Positions 1 through 7,590 of a stretch of 8,795 nt of DNA are shown here, piece by piece; position 1 is the stretch's first letter, and every line of letters begins with the position of its first letter. The position numbers and the translations under genes were made by a program. A model generated the notes under the pieces. That model ran no database searches, was not told the origin of the DNA, and saw only the letters and a program-made list of their open reading frames with translations. Source of the DNA: Bacillota bacterium (GTDB taxonomy: Bacteria > Bacillota > Clostridia > Acetivibrionales > DSM-1351); NCBI GenBank assembly GCA_023436515.1, contig JAEZIV010000219.1, positions 1 to 8,795 on the forward strand, read 5' to 3'.

Positions 1-2082
1 ACTTTCCTCACCGCTACACAGCATCTTCTTCATGATTTCCTGTGTTGACGTTTTTGTCCGGACCACCTTTCCCTGATGCTCATCAGCAAGCTTCTCAATG
101 ACGTTACTTGTATTCAGAGGAACCACAACTGTGTTTCCTTTATTGGACTTAAGGTGAACAAGACTTATCAAAGCCATAAAAAGATCGTCGGCAACCACTC
201 TTCCCTTTGTATCCACAAGCATCATTTTTTCACTTGATCTATCCAGGTAAACTCCAAAATCAAGCTTTCCCTGCTTAACAGCAACTGTTAAGGCTTTCAG
301 ATCAGAAAACAAGCTTTCATTTTTTCTTGAGCCGCTGTTAAATCCAGGATTAATAAAAGAGTAATTGCAACCCAACTCACCAAAAATTCTTTCAACTACA
401 CTCCTCACAAGCTGAGTTTTAGCTATAACAGCTATTTTGAAGCTATGCTCCTTTGCTTCAACACTGTTAATGATGCTTTGACAGTAATAAACATTGTGGT
501 CGGGTATATTAACTACCTGTTTTATTTCATTGACTGGACATCTGGTGAAATCCTCTCTTACAAAATTGTTTTCAACCTTTCGTTCTTCTCCCCTGTCGAT
601 ATTACTACCGAACTTGTTAAGGATATCAATAACAAGCATATCCTGATCCTGACCTGAATTGGAAATGTGAATTCCACCATTCAGCCTGTAAAATCTAATT
701 GTAGACCTTGTAACTGGAAGCAAACATGCTCCAAAATCATAAACCTCAATACCAGTTGACAGCAAGCCTGATATAAGCGAGTTTTTAAGCATTTTCAACG
801 ACTCACTGTCATCACAGCTGACACCAATTCTTGAATTTTTCTTGATTATGGAGCCGTAGGTTGCACCAAGTTTTGATACAAACTCAGGAGTAATATCGAC
901 ATTTATTTCACCTAGTATTCCCCGGTTTCCAAAGAGATTCTTACTGTACTTAGAGCCCCAAACCAGATTTGAACATATTTCCGTATCCGCATCAATGTGT
1001 TTGTTGGGCCAAACCTTAACACCGGGCTTAACTGATGCACATTTCCCAATATTGCAACCATCCCCGACGACAGAACCCTCAAAGCTTGAAGCCCGTGAGT
1101 TTAGCTGAACCTTGTTGCACAAAACACTTCCTCTTACCTGAGCATGCCCCTTTAGCACACAGCCCCTCCAAAGGATGCTCCTTTTTATAGAGCTACCCTT
1201 ATATAAGTGAGAGTTATCACCAATTACACTATAGCTTCCAACACTGCAGCCTTCTCTTATTATAGAGTTTTTACCGATAAAAACAGGAGGTTTTATGCTT
1301 GCCTCCTTTGATATAACTGCTCCCTCGCCGGCCCAAACCCCCTGGCGTATTTCCTTCGCCGCTATTTTAATGTTTACCTTTTTATCAAGTACATCCTTGT
1401 TAACAGCCACATAGGCTTCCAAATCACCAATATCGCACCAGTAATCCTCAGTTACGTACCCGAACATAGGTCGTTTGTCCTTTAATAATTCCGGGAAAAC
1501 ATCCTTGCTGAAATCGAACATTTGGTTTGGCTTAATATAGTTGAATACCTTCGGGTCCAAAACGTAAATCCCAGTATTTACTGTATCACTGAAAACCTCT
1601 CCCCAGCTTGGCTTTTCAAGAAAACGAATTATCCTGCCATCTTTATCAGTAACTACAACCCCGTATTCTATGGGCTTTTCAACTTTTTTCAGCACCAGAG
1701 TAGTAATAGCCCCACGCTTCTTGTGAAACAATAATGCCTTTTCCAAATTTATATCCGTCAGTGCGTCTCCGCTTATAACAATAAAGGTCTCATCCAAAAA
1801 CTCTTCCGCATTCTTAACACTCCCGGCTGTTCCCAAGGGCGTTTCCTCTGTAAAATATCTTAAATTAACTCCAAACTCACTTCCATCACCAAAATAATCC
1901 TTAATATTTTCGGGCATATACTGAAGGGTAACTGCAATATCATTAATACCATACTTTTTAAGCAATTCAATAATATGTTCCATAACTGGCCTGTTAGCAA
2001 CCGGTACCATAGGCTTGGGGCGGTTACAGGTCAGCGGTCTTAGCCGAGACCCTTCGCCACCTGCCATAATTACAGCTTTCAT
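1..2082 (-). CDS. NDP-sugar pyrophosphorylase fused to a phosphohexomutase-like domain (3'-truncated by window edge)
   Basis: The frame is open from ATG at 2082 to base 1, giving 694 codons; the stop lies outside the window and roughly 120 residues of the usual ~820 are missing. Residues 1-235 are a nucleotidyltransferase: a [11 protein letters not shown] nucleotide loop (8-18), RPKP with the catalytic-type lysine (21-24), [10 protein letters not shown] (80-89), ISGDALTDI with the metal Asp, EKPSWGE and WCDIGD (215-220). Residues ~250-365 carry hexapeptide-type repeats of a left-handed beta helix. From ~385 onward is a PGM/PMM-like region. The family makes an NDP-hexose from a hexose-1-phosphate and NTP; it is often labelled mannose-1-phosphate guanylyltransferase, but base and sugar specificity cannot be read from sequence. 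The mutase part looks catalytically degenerate: SNSGQD (474-479) replaces TASHNP and DRSSEK (614-619) replaces DGDADR. The start is supported by an AAAGGATGG ribosome site 5 nt upstream. It is a cytosolic enzyme, probably for envelope polysaccharide. Confidence 0.9.
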   Translation of the reverse strand, partial: MKAVIMAGGEGSRLRPLTCNRPKPMVPVANRPVMEHIIELLKKYGINDIAVTLQYMPENIKDYFGDGSEFGVNLRYFTEETPLGTAGSVKNAEEFLDETFIVISGDALTDINLEKALLFHKKRGAITTLVLKKVEKPIEYGVVVTDKDGRIIRFLEKPSWGEVFSDTVNTGIYVLDPKVFNYIKPNQMFDFSKDVFPELLKDKRPMFGYVTEDYWCDIGDLEAYVAVNKDVLDKKVNIKIAAKEIRQGVWAGEGAVISKEASIKPPVFIGKNSIIREGCSVGSYSVIGDNSHLYKGSSIKRSILWRGCVLKGHAQVRGSVLCNKVQLNSRASSFEGSVVGDGCNIGKCASVKPGVKVWPNKHIDADTEICSNLVWGSKYSKNLFGNRGILGEINVDITPEFVSKLGATYGSIIKKNSRIGVSCDDSESLKMLKNSLISGLLSTGIEVYDFGACLLPVTRSTIRFYRLNGGIHISNSGQDQDMLVIDILNKFGSNIDRGEERKVENNFVREDFTRCPVNEIKQVVNIPDHNVYYCQSIINSVEAKEHSFKIAVIAKTQLVRSVVERIFGELGCNYSFINPGFNSGSRKNESLFSDLKALTVAVKQGKLDFGVYLDRSSEKMMLVDTKGRVVADDLFMALISLVHLKSNKGNTVVVPLNTSNVIEKLADEHQGKVVRTKTSTQEIMKKMLCSGEES

Positions 2083-2108
2083 CAGATCCATCCTTTCACA
2101 TTTTTGAT

Positions 2109-2134
2109 GTATAACTTATACTGTTCGGCGAACA
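2109..2134. promoter_or_regulatory. Two abutting 13-bp palindromes, possible operator
   Basis: GTATAACTTATAC (2109-2121) and TGTTCGGCGAACA (2122-2134) are each perfect inverted repeats around a single central base, and they touch with no gap. They lie 27-52 bp upstream of the start codon of the nucleotidyltransferase gene. The first contains TATAAG-like -10 sequence on the minus strand. A repressor or activator site is a reasonable inference; I do not recognise the binding protein. The second is not a LexA box, because its arms are in the opposite order (GTTCG..CGAAC). Confidence 0.35.
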
Positions 2135-2235
2135 AAGTGCATTTGATGAAACCAAGGCTCAACTGTTAAATTGTAGTTGTCAGCTAATGATTTGTTATAT
2201 TATTTTTACCTTAAGAGAAAAAACTATTCGAATTG

Positions 2236-2264
2236 CCTTTATTGAAAATATGGAAAAATGTCAA
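2236..2264 (-). promoter_or_regulatory. Candidate sigma-A promoter for the nucleotidyltransferase gene
   Basis: On the minus strand a perfect -35 box TTGACA (2264-2259) is followed after 17 nt by TAAAGG (2241-2236), a poor -10. A better-looking -10, TATAAC (2199-2194), lies further down but has no clear -35. Transcription of the gene very probably starts somewhere in 2110-2260, since a terminator closes the upstream lepA unit, but the exact promoter is uncertain. Confidence 0.25.
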
Positions 2265-2301
2265 AGGTAGTGATATCTCATATATAGCTAGTGACATTTT
2301 T
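2254..2301. repeat. 10-bp perfect inverted repeat with 28-nt spacer
   Basis: AAAAATGTCA (2254-2263) and TGACATTTTT (2292-2301) are exact reverse complements. The left arm overlaps the candidate TTGACA -35 box on the minus strand. The arms are AT-rich, so any RNA hairpin would be weak; a pair of protein half-sites is equally possible. The rest of the 296-bp gap (2083-2378) holds the lepA terminator, the two abutting palindromes and the ribosome binding site; no open frame or RNA gene is visible in it. Confidence 0.35.
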
Positions 2302-2330
2302 GAACTAAAATTTATACCTTCCTCGTCAGT

Positions 2331-2362
2331 AAAAAAAGCATCGGATTTCTCCAATGCTTTTT
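2331..2362 (-). terminator. Rho-independent terminator of lepA
   Basis: In the lepA direction the transcript reads AAAAAGCATTGGA, loop GAAA, TCCGATGCTTTTT, then more T. This is a 13-bp stem with one G.T pair, capped by a GNRA-type tetraloop and followed by a run of seven T in total. It begins 17 nt after the lepA stop codon. It has no comparable T run on the other strand beyond the stem itself, so it is mainly a leftward terminator. Confidence 0.88.
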
Positions 2363-2378
2363 GGTATACTATATTTAT

Positions 2379-4187
2379 TTAATCCAGCTTTAATACGCTC
2401 ATAAAGGCTTCCTGAGGTACCTCTACAGATCCTACCTGGCGCATACGCTTTATACCTTCCTTCTGCTTTTCAAGGAGCTTTCTCTTTCTCGAAATGTCTC
2501 CACCGTAGCATTTTGCTAAAACGTCTTTACGGAAGGCCTTGACGGTTTCACGTGCAATAATCTTGCCTCCGATACAGGCTTGGATTGGTATTTCAAACAT
2601 CTGCCTTGGTATGGATTCCTTAAGCTTTTCTGCCATTCTCCTGCCTCTTGATACAGACTTCTCTCTGTGAACAATAAAGGAAAGGGCATCAACTACTTCT
2701 GCGTTCAGCATTATATCAAGCTTTACAAGATCAGATTCCCTGTAACCTATAAGCTCGTAGTCAAAGGAAGCGTACCCCTTTGTTCTGGACTTAAGAGCGT
2801 CAAAAAAATCATATATTATTTCATTCAATGGCATTTCATAGGTAAGTAAGGCTCTTCCCTCATCAATATAGGACATATCCTTGTATATGCCTCTTCTTTC
2901 CTGAGAAAGCTCCATAATATTTCCTACATACTCAGTGGGAACCATTATTGTCGCTTTAACTATAGGCTCCTCCATCATCTCTATTTCAGTTACTGGTGGA
3001 AGATTTGTAGGGTTATCTATAGTTAAAACCTCTCCGGTAGTGGTGGTCACTTTGTAGATAACACTCGGAGCAGTTGTAACAAGGTCGAAATTATACTCTC
3101 TCTCAAGTCTCTCCTGTATTATTTCCATGTGAAGCAAACCCAGGAAGCCACATCTGAAACCAAAGCCAAGAGCTACTGAGGATTCGGGCTCGAAGGACAG
3201 GGAAGCATCATTGAGCTGGAGCTTTTCAAGAGCATCTCTCAAATCGCCATACTTGGAACCGTCTGCGGGATATATTCCGCAGAACACCATAGAGTTTACG
3301 TTTTTATATCCAGGCAACGGCTCTGAAGCAGGATTATCCACAAGGGTTATTGTATCTCCCACTCGAGTGTCGCGAACATTTTTTATGCTTGCAGCTATAT
3401 AACCAACATCCCCTGCTCTGAGTTCATCAGCCGGTGAAAGTCCTCCGGGTCTGAGGTAGCCTAATTCGTTGACAACGAATTCCTTTTTTGTATACATCAT
3501 TCGTATGGTGTCACCGCTTCTAACGGTACCTTCCTTAACTCTCATGTATACTATTACACCCTTATAGCTGTCGTAGAAGGAGTCAAATATCAACGCTCTG
3601 AGAGGAGCTTCCTCATCACCCTGGGGACAGGGTATCATATGAACAACCTTCTCAAGCACTTCTTCAATATTTATACCGTTTTTAGCCGATACCAGGGGAG
3701 CTTCGGAGGCATCCAGACCGATTACATCCTCAACCTCTTTTTTTACAACCTCAGGCTGAGCACTTGGTAAATCTATTTTATTGATTACAGGCATAATCTC
3801 CAAATTATGTTCAAGTGCAAGATAAACATTTGCCAGAGTCTGTGCTTCTATTCCCTGAGCAGCATCAACAACAAGAATAGCTCCTTCGCATGCTGCAAGG
3901 CTTCTTGAAACCTCATAATTAAAATCAACATGACCAGGGGTATCAATCAGGTTATATATATACTCATGTCCGTCAGGAGCTTTATATACCATTCTAACAG
4001 CCTGAGCCTTAATAGTGATCCCTCTTTCTCTTTCAAGGTCCATATTATCAAGAACCTGCTCCTGCATCTCTCTTGAAGTAAGTACACCTGTTTTTTCCAG
4101 TAGCCTGTCTGCAAGGGTTGATTTCCCATGGTCTATATGAGCAATAATGCAGAAATTTCTTATATATTTTTGTCTTTCACTTGGCAT
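2379..4187 (-). CDS. lepA: Elongation factor 4 (LepA), ribosome-associated GTPase
   Basis: This 602-residue protein matches the family's usual ~600 aa. The translational GTPase motifs are complete: AHIDHGKS P-loop (16-23), RGIT switch I (55-58), DTPGH switch II with the catalytic-type His (82-86) and NKID (136-139). Beta-barrel and EF-G-like domains III and V follow, with the signature [14 protein letters not shown]. The LepA-specific C-terminal domain starts near [13 protein letters not shown] and ends in a basic stretch ([14 protein letters not shown]). There is no EF-G domain IV. LepA acts on the ribosome; back-translocation and a role in initiation or 30S maturation have both been proposed for the family. 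The ATG start is fixed by a GGAGG site 7 nt upstream. The gene has its own promoter and terminator, so it is probably expressed separately from the sporulation-type genes upstream. Confidence 0.98.
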   Translation of the reverse strand: MPSERQKYIRNFCIIAHIDHGKSTLADRLLEKTGVLTSREMQEQVLDNMDLERERGITIKAQAVRMVYKAPDGHEYIYNLIDTPGHVDFNYEVSRSLAACEGAILVVDAAQGIEAQTLANVYLALEHNLEIMPVINKIDLPSAQPEVVKKEVEDVIGLDASEAPLVSAKNGINIEEVLEKVVHMIPCPQGDEEAPLRALIFDSFYDSYKGVIVYMRVKEGTVRSGDTIRMMYTKKEFVVNELGYLRPGGLSPADELRAGDVGYIAASIKNVRDTRVGDTITLVDNPASEPLPGYKNVNSMVFCGIYPADGSKYGDLRDALEKLQLNDASLSFEPESSVALGFGFRCGFLGLLHMEIIQERLEREYNFDLVTTAPSVIYKVTTTTGEVLTIDNPTNLPPVTEIEMMEEPIVKATIMVPTEYVGNIMELSQERRGIYKDMSYIDEGRALLTYEMPLNEIIYDFFDALKSRTKGYASFDYELIGYRESDLVKLDIMLNAEVVDALSFIVHREKSVSRGRRMAEKLKESIPRQMFEIPIQACIGGKIIARETVKAFRKDVLAKCYGGDISRKRKLLEKQKEGIKRMRQVGSVEVPQEAFMSVLKLD

Positions 4188-4194
4188 TCCAAAT

Positions 4195-4199
4195 CCTCC
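4195..4199 (-). promoter_or_regulatory. Ribosome binding site of lepA
   Basis: A perfect GGAGG on the minus strand sits 7 nt before the ATG at 4187, confirming that start. Confidence 0.85.
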
Positions 4200-4218
4200 A
4201 CAGCTTGTTTCATGTACT

Positions 4219-4237
4219 ATTGTATCAGTGCTACAAT
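4219..4237. repeat. Inverted repeat in the lepA leader
   Basis: ATTGTA and TACAAT flank the 7-nt spacer TCAGTGC; allowing a one-base bulge, the arms extend to CTA on the outside. It falls in the roughly 70-nt untranslated leader between the predicted lepA promoter and its start codon. It could be an operator or a small leader hairpin; no family was recognised. Confidence 0.3.
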
Positions 4238-4267
4238 TAGGTATAGTGATAACATATTGAGCAATTT

Positions 4268-4296
4268 ATTATATCATAGAGGTGAATAAGCCGCAA
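4268..4296 (-). promoter_or_regulatory. Sigma-A-type promoter of lepA
   Basis: On the minus strand a consensus -10 TATAAT (4273-4268) is preceded by exactly 17 nt and the -35 TTGCGG (4296-4291), which keeps the TTG core. It lies in the 150-bp gap after the upstream gene, and transcription would start near 4261, about 74 nt before the lepA ATG. No terminator hairpin was found for the upstream gene, so read-through from it is also possible. Confidence 0.6.
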
Positions 4297-4337
4297 TGTA
4301 TTTTAACGCTGCGAAAAACAAACACAAGACAGTTCAT

Positions 4338-5792
4338 TTAACCCTTGACAGCTGTAATCTCCCAGTGATCCATGTCCTTTACTTTTCCCACGGTAATACT
4401 TACAGTGCTGTCAGGAGCTTTTCCTGCTGCTGTAGCCCAGTTAAATACTATATCGTATTTATTGCTGCCCTTGTTCTTTATATTATAACCTGTAACCCAA
4501 GGACTGGAAACGCCAGTAACCCAGTTCATCGACTCAAGCTCAGGCTTCTTTTCTGTCTTGAGCTTATCAGAGTAGAGAGCGTACTGAACTGCACCTTTTC
4601 TATCTTTTACAGCTTGAGCATACATTTTTACAGCTGCTTCAGCTGTATTGGGGTATATATATTCAACAATCTGCTGATTGAACATCCTCTTTTCAATATC
4701 TATATTATCTACCTTAAAAATCCTGAGAGTATCTCCATCATAGAATACATCCTCATTTAATAATTTAGAAAAGAAATCCACTGGAACATACATTTTGCCA
4801 TCTACAATTTTGGGAGCAGCCGAAAGCTTTATCTTGGCTGGCGATTTATCTGTATAATAGCTGTTCAGCTTGTTTTTAACATAGCCGCCTGCAACTCCGG
4901 CTCCCTTTTGTGGATCCCAGGTTACTTTGTAACCCAGCTTTTCAGCAACTGAGGCAAGGGGAACCATTAAAATGTAATCCTGTGTATAGGTGTTAAATTG
5001 AGGCTCCAGCGTTGTTCGGTTGTATCTAACAGGTTTCAACGGTTTTGCGTTAACCATCTGAGTGTAAATATCACCCTTGAGAAGCCCCTTCAACTCCTTT
5101 GCATCTATTGTGAAAACAGGCATTCCCCCCGCATAGGGTCTTAACTCATACAGGTCAAAATAGATGACAAGCTTGTTTCCATCTATATAGAATTTATACT
5201 CACTATTTTTAGCAGCAACATACTTTTTTGCATCTTCAAAGTACATTTCCTTTTCACTATCGATAAGCTTATACAATTTGTCTAAAATCACTTTTTTATA
5301 GTTGGTATTACTGTCAAATAAGGAAGTAAAGCTTTTATAAACCTCGTTTGTTCGTGTATTGACACTATATGTATCCAGATAATAGCTTCCGTGGGCTCCT
5401 CCGGTATACTCGTAGAAGTTTAAGATCACTGATAGAATATCCCCGCTGTAATTGTAATCATAATAGGACTCCATGGCAGCACTGATGGTGGGGAGCTTCT
5501 CCCCCGCCAATTTCTGCTGTACTTTAATGTCCTTAATATAACCTTCAGCTTCCCTTATATACCCGACTAAACTGATATTTCTCCTTTGAATGGAGTCATT
5601 TATTTGAGCTGCTGCCTCAAAGCCTGATAAATAAGGGTAGATCATTTTTATACTGAGATCTGCATTGCTACTTTCAATTATTGCACCATCAATACTGAAA
5701 TTAACCTTTGCCTCAGCCACCTCACAGGTACCGAAGAAAAACGAAATATTTATAAACAGAACAACCAGTAATGCAAGTAACCTTTTAAACAT
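4338..5792 (-). CDS. Secreted protein: DUF4163/DUF3298-like module, copper-amine-oxidase-N-like domain, NTF2-like tail
   Basis: The protein has 484 residues. A signal peptide (basic MFKR, hydrophobic 5-21, probable cleavage after AEA at 26-28) without a lipobox predicts release or loose wall association. Residues ~30-250 resemble the PdaC/RsiV extracellular module; the YTGGAHG signature (129-135) is the hallmark of DUF3298, which in RsiV binds lysozyme. Residues ~258-365 look like a copper-amine-oxidase N-terminal-type domain (VPLASVAEKLGYKVTWD, then KMYVPVDFFSKLL), common in clostridial exported proteins and probably not enzymatic. Residues ~382-484 (AEAAVKMYAQAVKDR to HWEITAVKG) suggest an NTF2-like fold. 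An upstream in-frame GTG at 5798 exists, but AAAGGAG lies 9 nt before ATG 5792 and only 3 nt before that GTG, so ATG is preferred. The gene sits between the small membrane-protein gene and lepA. No polysaccharide deacetylase domain is attached, unlike PdaC. The function is unknown; wall or ligand sensing is a guess. Confidence 0.85.
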   Translation of the reverse strand: MFKRLLALLVVLFINISFFFGTCEVAEAKVNFSIDGAIIESSNADLSIKMIYPYLSGFEAAAQINDSIQRRNISLVGYIREAEGYIKDIKVQQKLAGEKLPTISAAMESYYDYNYSGDILSVILNFYEYTGGAHGSYYLDTYSVNTRTNEVYKSFTSLFDSNTNYKKVILDKLYKLIDSEKEMYFEDAKKYVAAKNSEYKFYIDGNKLVIYFDLYELRPYAGGMPVFTIDAKELKGLLKGDIYTQMVNAKPLKPVRYNRTTLEPQFNTYTQDYILMVPLASVAEKLGYKVTWDPQKGAGVAGGYVKNKLNSYYTDKSPAKIKLSAAPKIVDGKMYVPVDFFSKLLNEDVFYDGDTLRIFKVDNIDIEKRMFNQQIVEYIYPNTAEAAVKMYAQAVKDRKGAVQYALYSDKLKTEKKPELESMNWVTGVSSPWVTGYNIKNKGSNKYDIVFNWATAAGKAPDSTVSITVGKVKDMDHWEITAVKG

Positions 5793-5801
5793 ATACACCC
5801 T

Positions 5802-5808
5802 CTCCTTT
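5802..5808 (-). promoter_or_regulatory. Ribosome binding site choosing ATG 5792
   Basis: AAAGGAG on the minus strand is 9 nt from the ATG at 5792 and only 3 nt from the alternative in-frame GTG at 5798, favouring the ATG. Confidence 0.7.
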
Positions 5809-5851
5809 AGATTCCATTTTGATTAATCTATAATTCCTTTGAGCAAATACT

Positions 5852-5880
5852 AGCATAAATAATAGAGTTAATGGTGACAA
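5852..5880 (-). promoter_or_regulatory. Candidate sigma-A promoter of the secreted-protein gene
   Basis: On the minus strand TTGTCA (5880-5875, 5 of 6 matches to the -35 consensus) is followed after 17 nt by TATGCT (5857-5852, 4 of 6). It lies in the 117-bp gap between the small membrane-protein gene and the secreted-protein gene, about 60 nt before the start codon. The gene may therefore be transcribed independently of spoIIP. Confidence 0.45.
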
Positions 5881-5909
5881 ATAGGTTACAGCTTTTATTA
5901 ATGTTCTGT

Positions 5910-6194
5910 TTATTCTTTCCAGCCGAGCAAGGTATTTTTTAACCTGTTTAAATCCCTTTTTAAGTACTTTAAATTTAAATTTATTCGGTCATTCAAAATG
6001 GACAAGGAATAAATATCCTTGTCCAGCCTATCTATTTTAATGATTTCCATACTGCTTTGACCATAAAGCACATAATTTTTGCTGAAATCCACGGCAGCCA
6101 GACCAGAAATCAACACTAGCATAAATAACAGCCCAACAATATATAATCTGATAGTATAAAGTCTCTCTTTTCTTAATCTTGCTTTTCTTGCCAA
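5910..6194 (-). CDS. Bitopic membrane protein with C-terminal coiled coil (FtsL/DivIC-like topology)
   Basis: I do not recognise the family. The 94-residue product has a strongly basic N-terminus (R3, K4, R6, R8, K9, R11, R16), one membrane segment (~17-35) and an outer region, so the N-terminus should face the cytoplasm. The outer part shows an almost perfect heptad pattern: L57, L64, I71, L78, L85 and I61, N68, L75, L82, L89, which predicts a dimeric or heteromeric coiled coil. This layout is that of FtsL/DivIC cell-division proteins, but homology is not shown. The gene follows spoIIP after about 60 bp with no terminator between them, in the position held by yqxA in Bacillus. The TTG start at 6194 is chosen because GGAGG lies 5 nt upstream; a longer in-frame reading from TTG 6206 would run through that ribosome site. 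A role alongside SpoIIP in the septal membrane is inference. Confidence 0.75.
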   Translation of the reverse strand: MARKARLRKERLYTIRLYIVGLLFMLVLISGLAAVDFSKNYVLYGQSSMEIIKIDRLDKDIYSLSILNDRINLNLKYLKRDLNRLKNTLLGWKE

Positions 6195-6199
6195 AACAG

Positions 6200-6204
6200 C
6201 CTCC
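6200..6204 (-). promoter_or_regulatory. Ribosome binding site choosing TTG 6194
   Basis: GGAGG on the minus strand is followed by CTGTT and then the start codon TTG. The layout is nearly identical to that in front of spoIIP (GGAGG-ATGTT-GTG). Confidence 0.65.
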
Positions 6205-6257
6205 AAAATAAACCTATGATATTATTTATTTTTGACCAAGCTATTATAAATTAATCA

Positions 6258-7526
6258 TCAATATTTATTTTTATATATTACATCGTTTATTGCCTGTGCC
6301 AGATATGAAGTGCTTCTTACGCACTCATCTATTACATTGCCGTCACCGCCTATCTCGATGATTACAGAACCACTGGTCAAATGCTGGTTATATCTGTTTT
6401 TACTAATGTAGGTAGGTTTAGCTATGCCCGGGGCTATTTCATTAAGTCTTGACTGAATCTTTAAGGCAAGCTTGAGATTTTCCTTCCAATTAGGGTTGTC
6501 AAGCTTCGCAGCTGTGCCAATTACAAACATTATTTGAGCACAGTCCTCTCCGTTGATTTTTTTGGCAACCCTCAGCTTATTTTCACCTGCAGCATCTCTA
6601 TGAAGGTCAATAGTCATTTTCAAGGATGGATATTTGTCAACATAATTTGTAAGAGTACTCAGCGATTTAACATAGGAGCTGTTATAATCCTTATCATGTA
6701 TTGTCTTGCTATGGAGCACATTTATGTTATACTTCTTCAGGTTGGATATCAGCTCATCCCCAACCCTGACAACATTGAATTTATTATTTGTTGTTCTGGA
6801 TTGAACGGTCTGATCGTGCAACTGATCAATACTCTTAAGAAAGCTTTCGGTAGTATGTGTGTGATACACAAATATCTGGGGACCGGTTTTTGAACCTCCA
6901 AGCTTTAGCGGTTCCTTTAAAAGCTTATTGATATCAATACTGTAATTGGTTTCATTGACAACCTTTATTTTACCGTTGGTAACTATGGGGTTTTTCTCCT
7001 GGTCAGCGCTTTCAACATCTCCCTCAAAGGTGATACTGCTTGAAGCTTCCTTATAGCCACCGGCATTAGCCTCCGGAGCTGCTTTCTCAAGGGCAGGAGC
7101 TTGTACCTTGCTATTTGTCCCTTGAGCAGCGTCCTGATTTGCAATTATTTTTTCCGCAAGCTCCTGCTGCTCCTTCTCAGCTATGTATTTTAGATAATCG
7201 TTTTTATAGTAACTCTCAAATAAGGGTGAATTTGAGTTAATAATAGTTATAGGATTGTACCTATCCATACCAAAGGCCTTAAAAAGCACATCCTTAGCCA
7301 GTTCAACAGACTTTGACTTATTAATACCGGCAGCTGTCGGGTTACTAAGCTTTAGTTTACTGATATCCAGCTGTCCGTTTGCTGCCTGAAAAACCAGCCC
7401 ACCTATCAAAATCCCTGCTACTGCGCAAATTATGATGGGTATTTTGGAAAAATTGCCTTTGTTGTTATTTGTGATATCGGCCGCATTGTAAAAGGAACTC
7501 CCTTCAAATCTCGCAATTTCTCTCAC
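6258..7526 (-). CDS. spoIIP: Stage II sporulation protein P, peptidoglycan amidase/endopeptidase
   Basis: SpoIIP works with SpoIID and SpoIIM to strip septal peptidoglycan so that the mother-cell membrane can engulf the forespore. The predicted protein has 422 residues. Counted from the longer GTG at 7538 (subtract 4 for the chosen start), it has a short cytoplasmic head, a membrane anchor (~33-52), an Ala/Glu/Gln-rich linker (~115-185) and the C-terminal amidase domain (~218-426). That domain shows YHTHTTESF (225-233), TIDLHRDAAG (309-318) and VIIEIGG (392-398). H226/H228, E231, H313 and E395 are the likely zinc-site and catalytic residues by family analogy. GTG 7526 is preferred as the start: GGAGG lies 5 nt before it, whereas nothing like a ribosome site precedes GTG 7538. 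In Bacillus the gene is sigma-E controlled; I could not find a convincing sigma-E promoter here. gpr, usually next door, is absent. Confidence 0.95.
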   Translation of the reverse strand: MREIARFEGSSFYNAADITNNNKGNFSKIPIIICAVAGILIGGLVFQAANGQLDISKLKLSNPTAAGINKSKSVELAKDVLFKAFGMDRYNPITIINSNSPLFESYYKNDYLKYIAEKEQQELAEKIIANQDAAQGTNSKVQAPALEKAAPEANAGGYKEASSSITFEGDVESADQEKNPIVTNGKIKVVNETNYSIDINKLLKEPLKLGGSKTGPQIFVYHTHTTESFLKSIDQLHDQTVQSRTTNNKFNVVRVGDELISNLKKYNINVLHSKTIHDKDYNSSYVKSLSTLTNYVDKYPSLKMTIDLHRDAAGENKLRVAKKINGEDCAQIMFVIGTAAKLDNPNWKENLKLALKIQSRLNEIAPGIAKPTYISKNRYNQHLTSGSVIIEIGGDGNVIDECVRSTSYLAQAINDVIYKNKY

Positions 7527-7531
7527 AACAT

Positions 7532-7536
7532 CCTCC
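7532..7536 (-). promoter_or_regulatory. Ribosome binding site choosing GTG 7526 of spoIIP
   Basis: GGAGG on the minus strand is separated by ATGTT from GTG at 7526. It overlaps the alternative in-frame GTG at 7538, which makes that upstream codon an unlikely start. Confidence 0.65.
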
Positions 7537-7562
7537 ACTTAGATAGTTATTGCAACTTTTGA

Positions 7563-7590
7563 TTTATAAAACTATATTCAAAAATTACAA
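7563..7590 (-). promoter_or_regulatory. Weak candidate promoter upstream of spoIIP
   Basis: TTGTAA (7590-7585), a 16-nt spacer and TATAAA (7568-7563) give a sigma-A-like arrangement about 40 nt before the start. Because spoIIP is normally read by sigma-E, this may be fortuitous in such AT-rich sequence. Confidence 0.25.

Noticed and set aside
2122..2134. LexA/SOS box at TGTTCGGCGAACA
   Set aside because: The Gram-positive LexA box is CGAAC-N4-GTTCG; here the half-sites are in inverted order with one central base.
2160..2179. CAACT/AGTTG inverted repeat in the gap before the nucleotidyltransferase gene
   Set aside because: Only five base pairs with a 10-nt spacer; below what I would separate from chance.
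4274..4337. Terminator for the secreted-protein gene
   Set aside because: Only a 4-bp CGCA/TGCG pairing with no T tail was found, so no terminator is claimed.
4296..4760. Long plus-strand open frame of 154 codons opposite the secreted-protein gene
   Set aside because: It is antisense to a well-supported coding region, has no ribosome site, and its product looks like random hydrophobic and cysteine-rich sequence.
7523..7531. Mini-frame ATG-TTG-TGA overlapping the spoIIP start
   Set aside because: It begins directly against the ribosome site with no spacer and would encode two residues; more likely a by-product of the GGAGG-ATGTT-GTG sequence.
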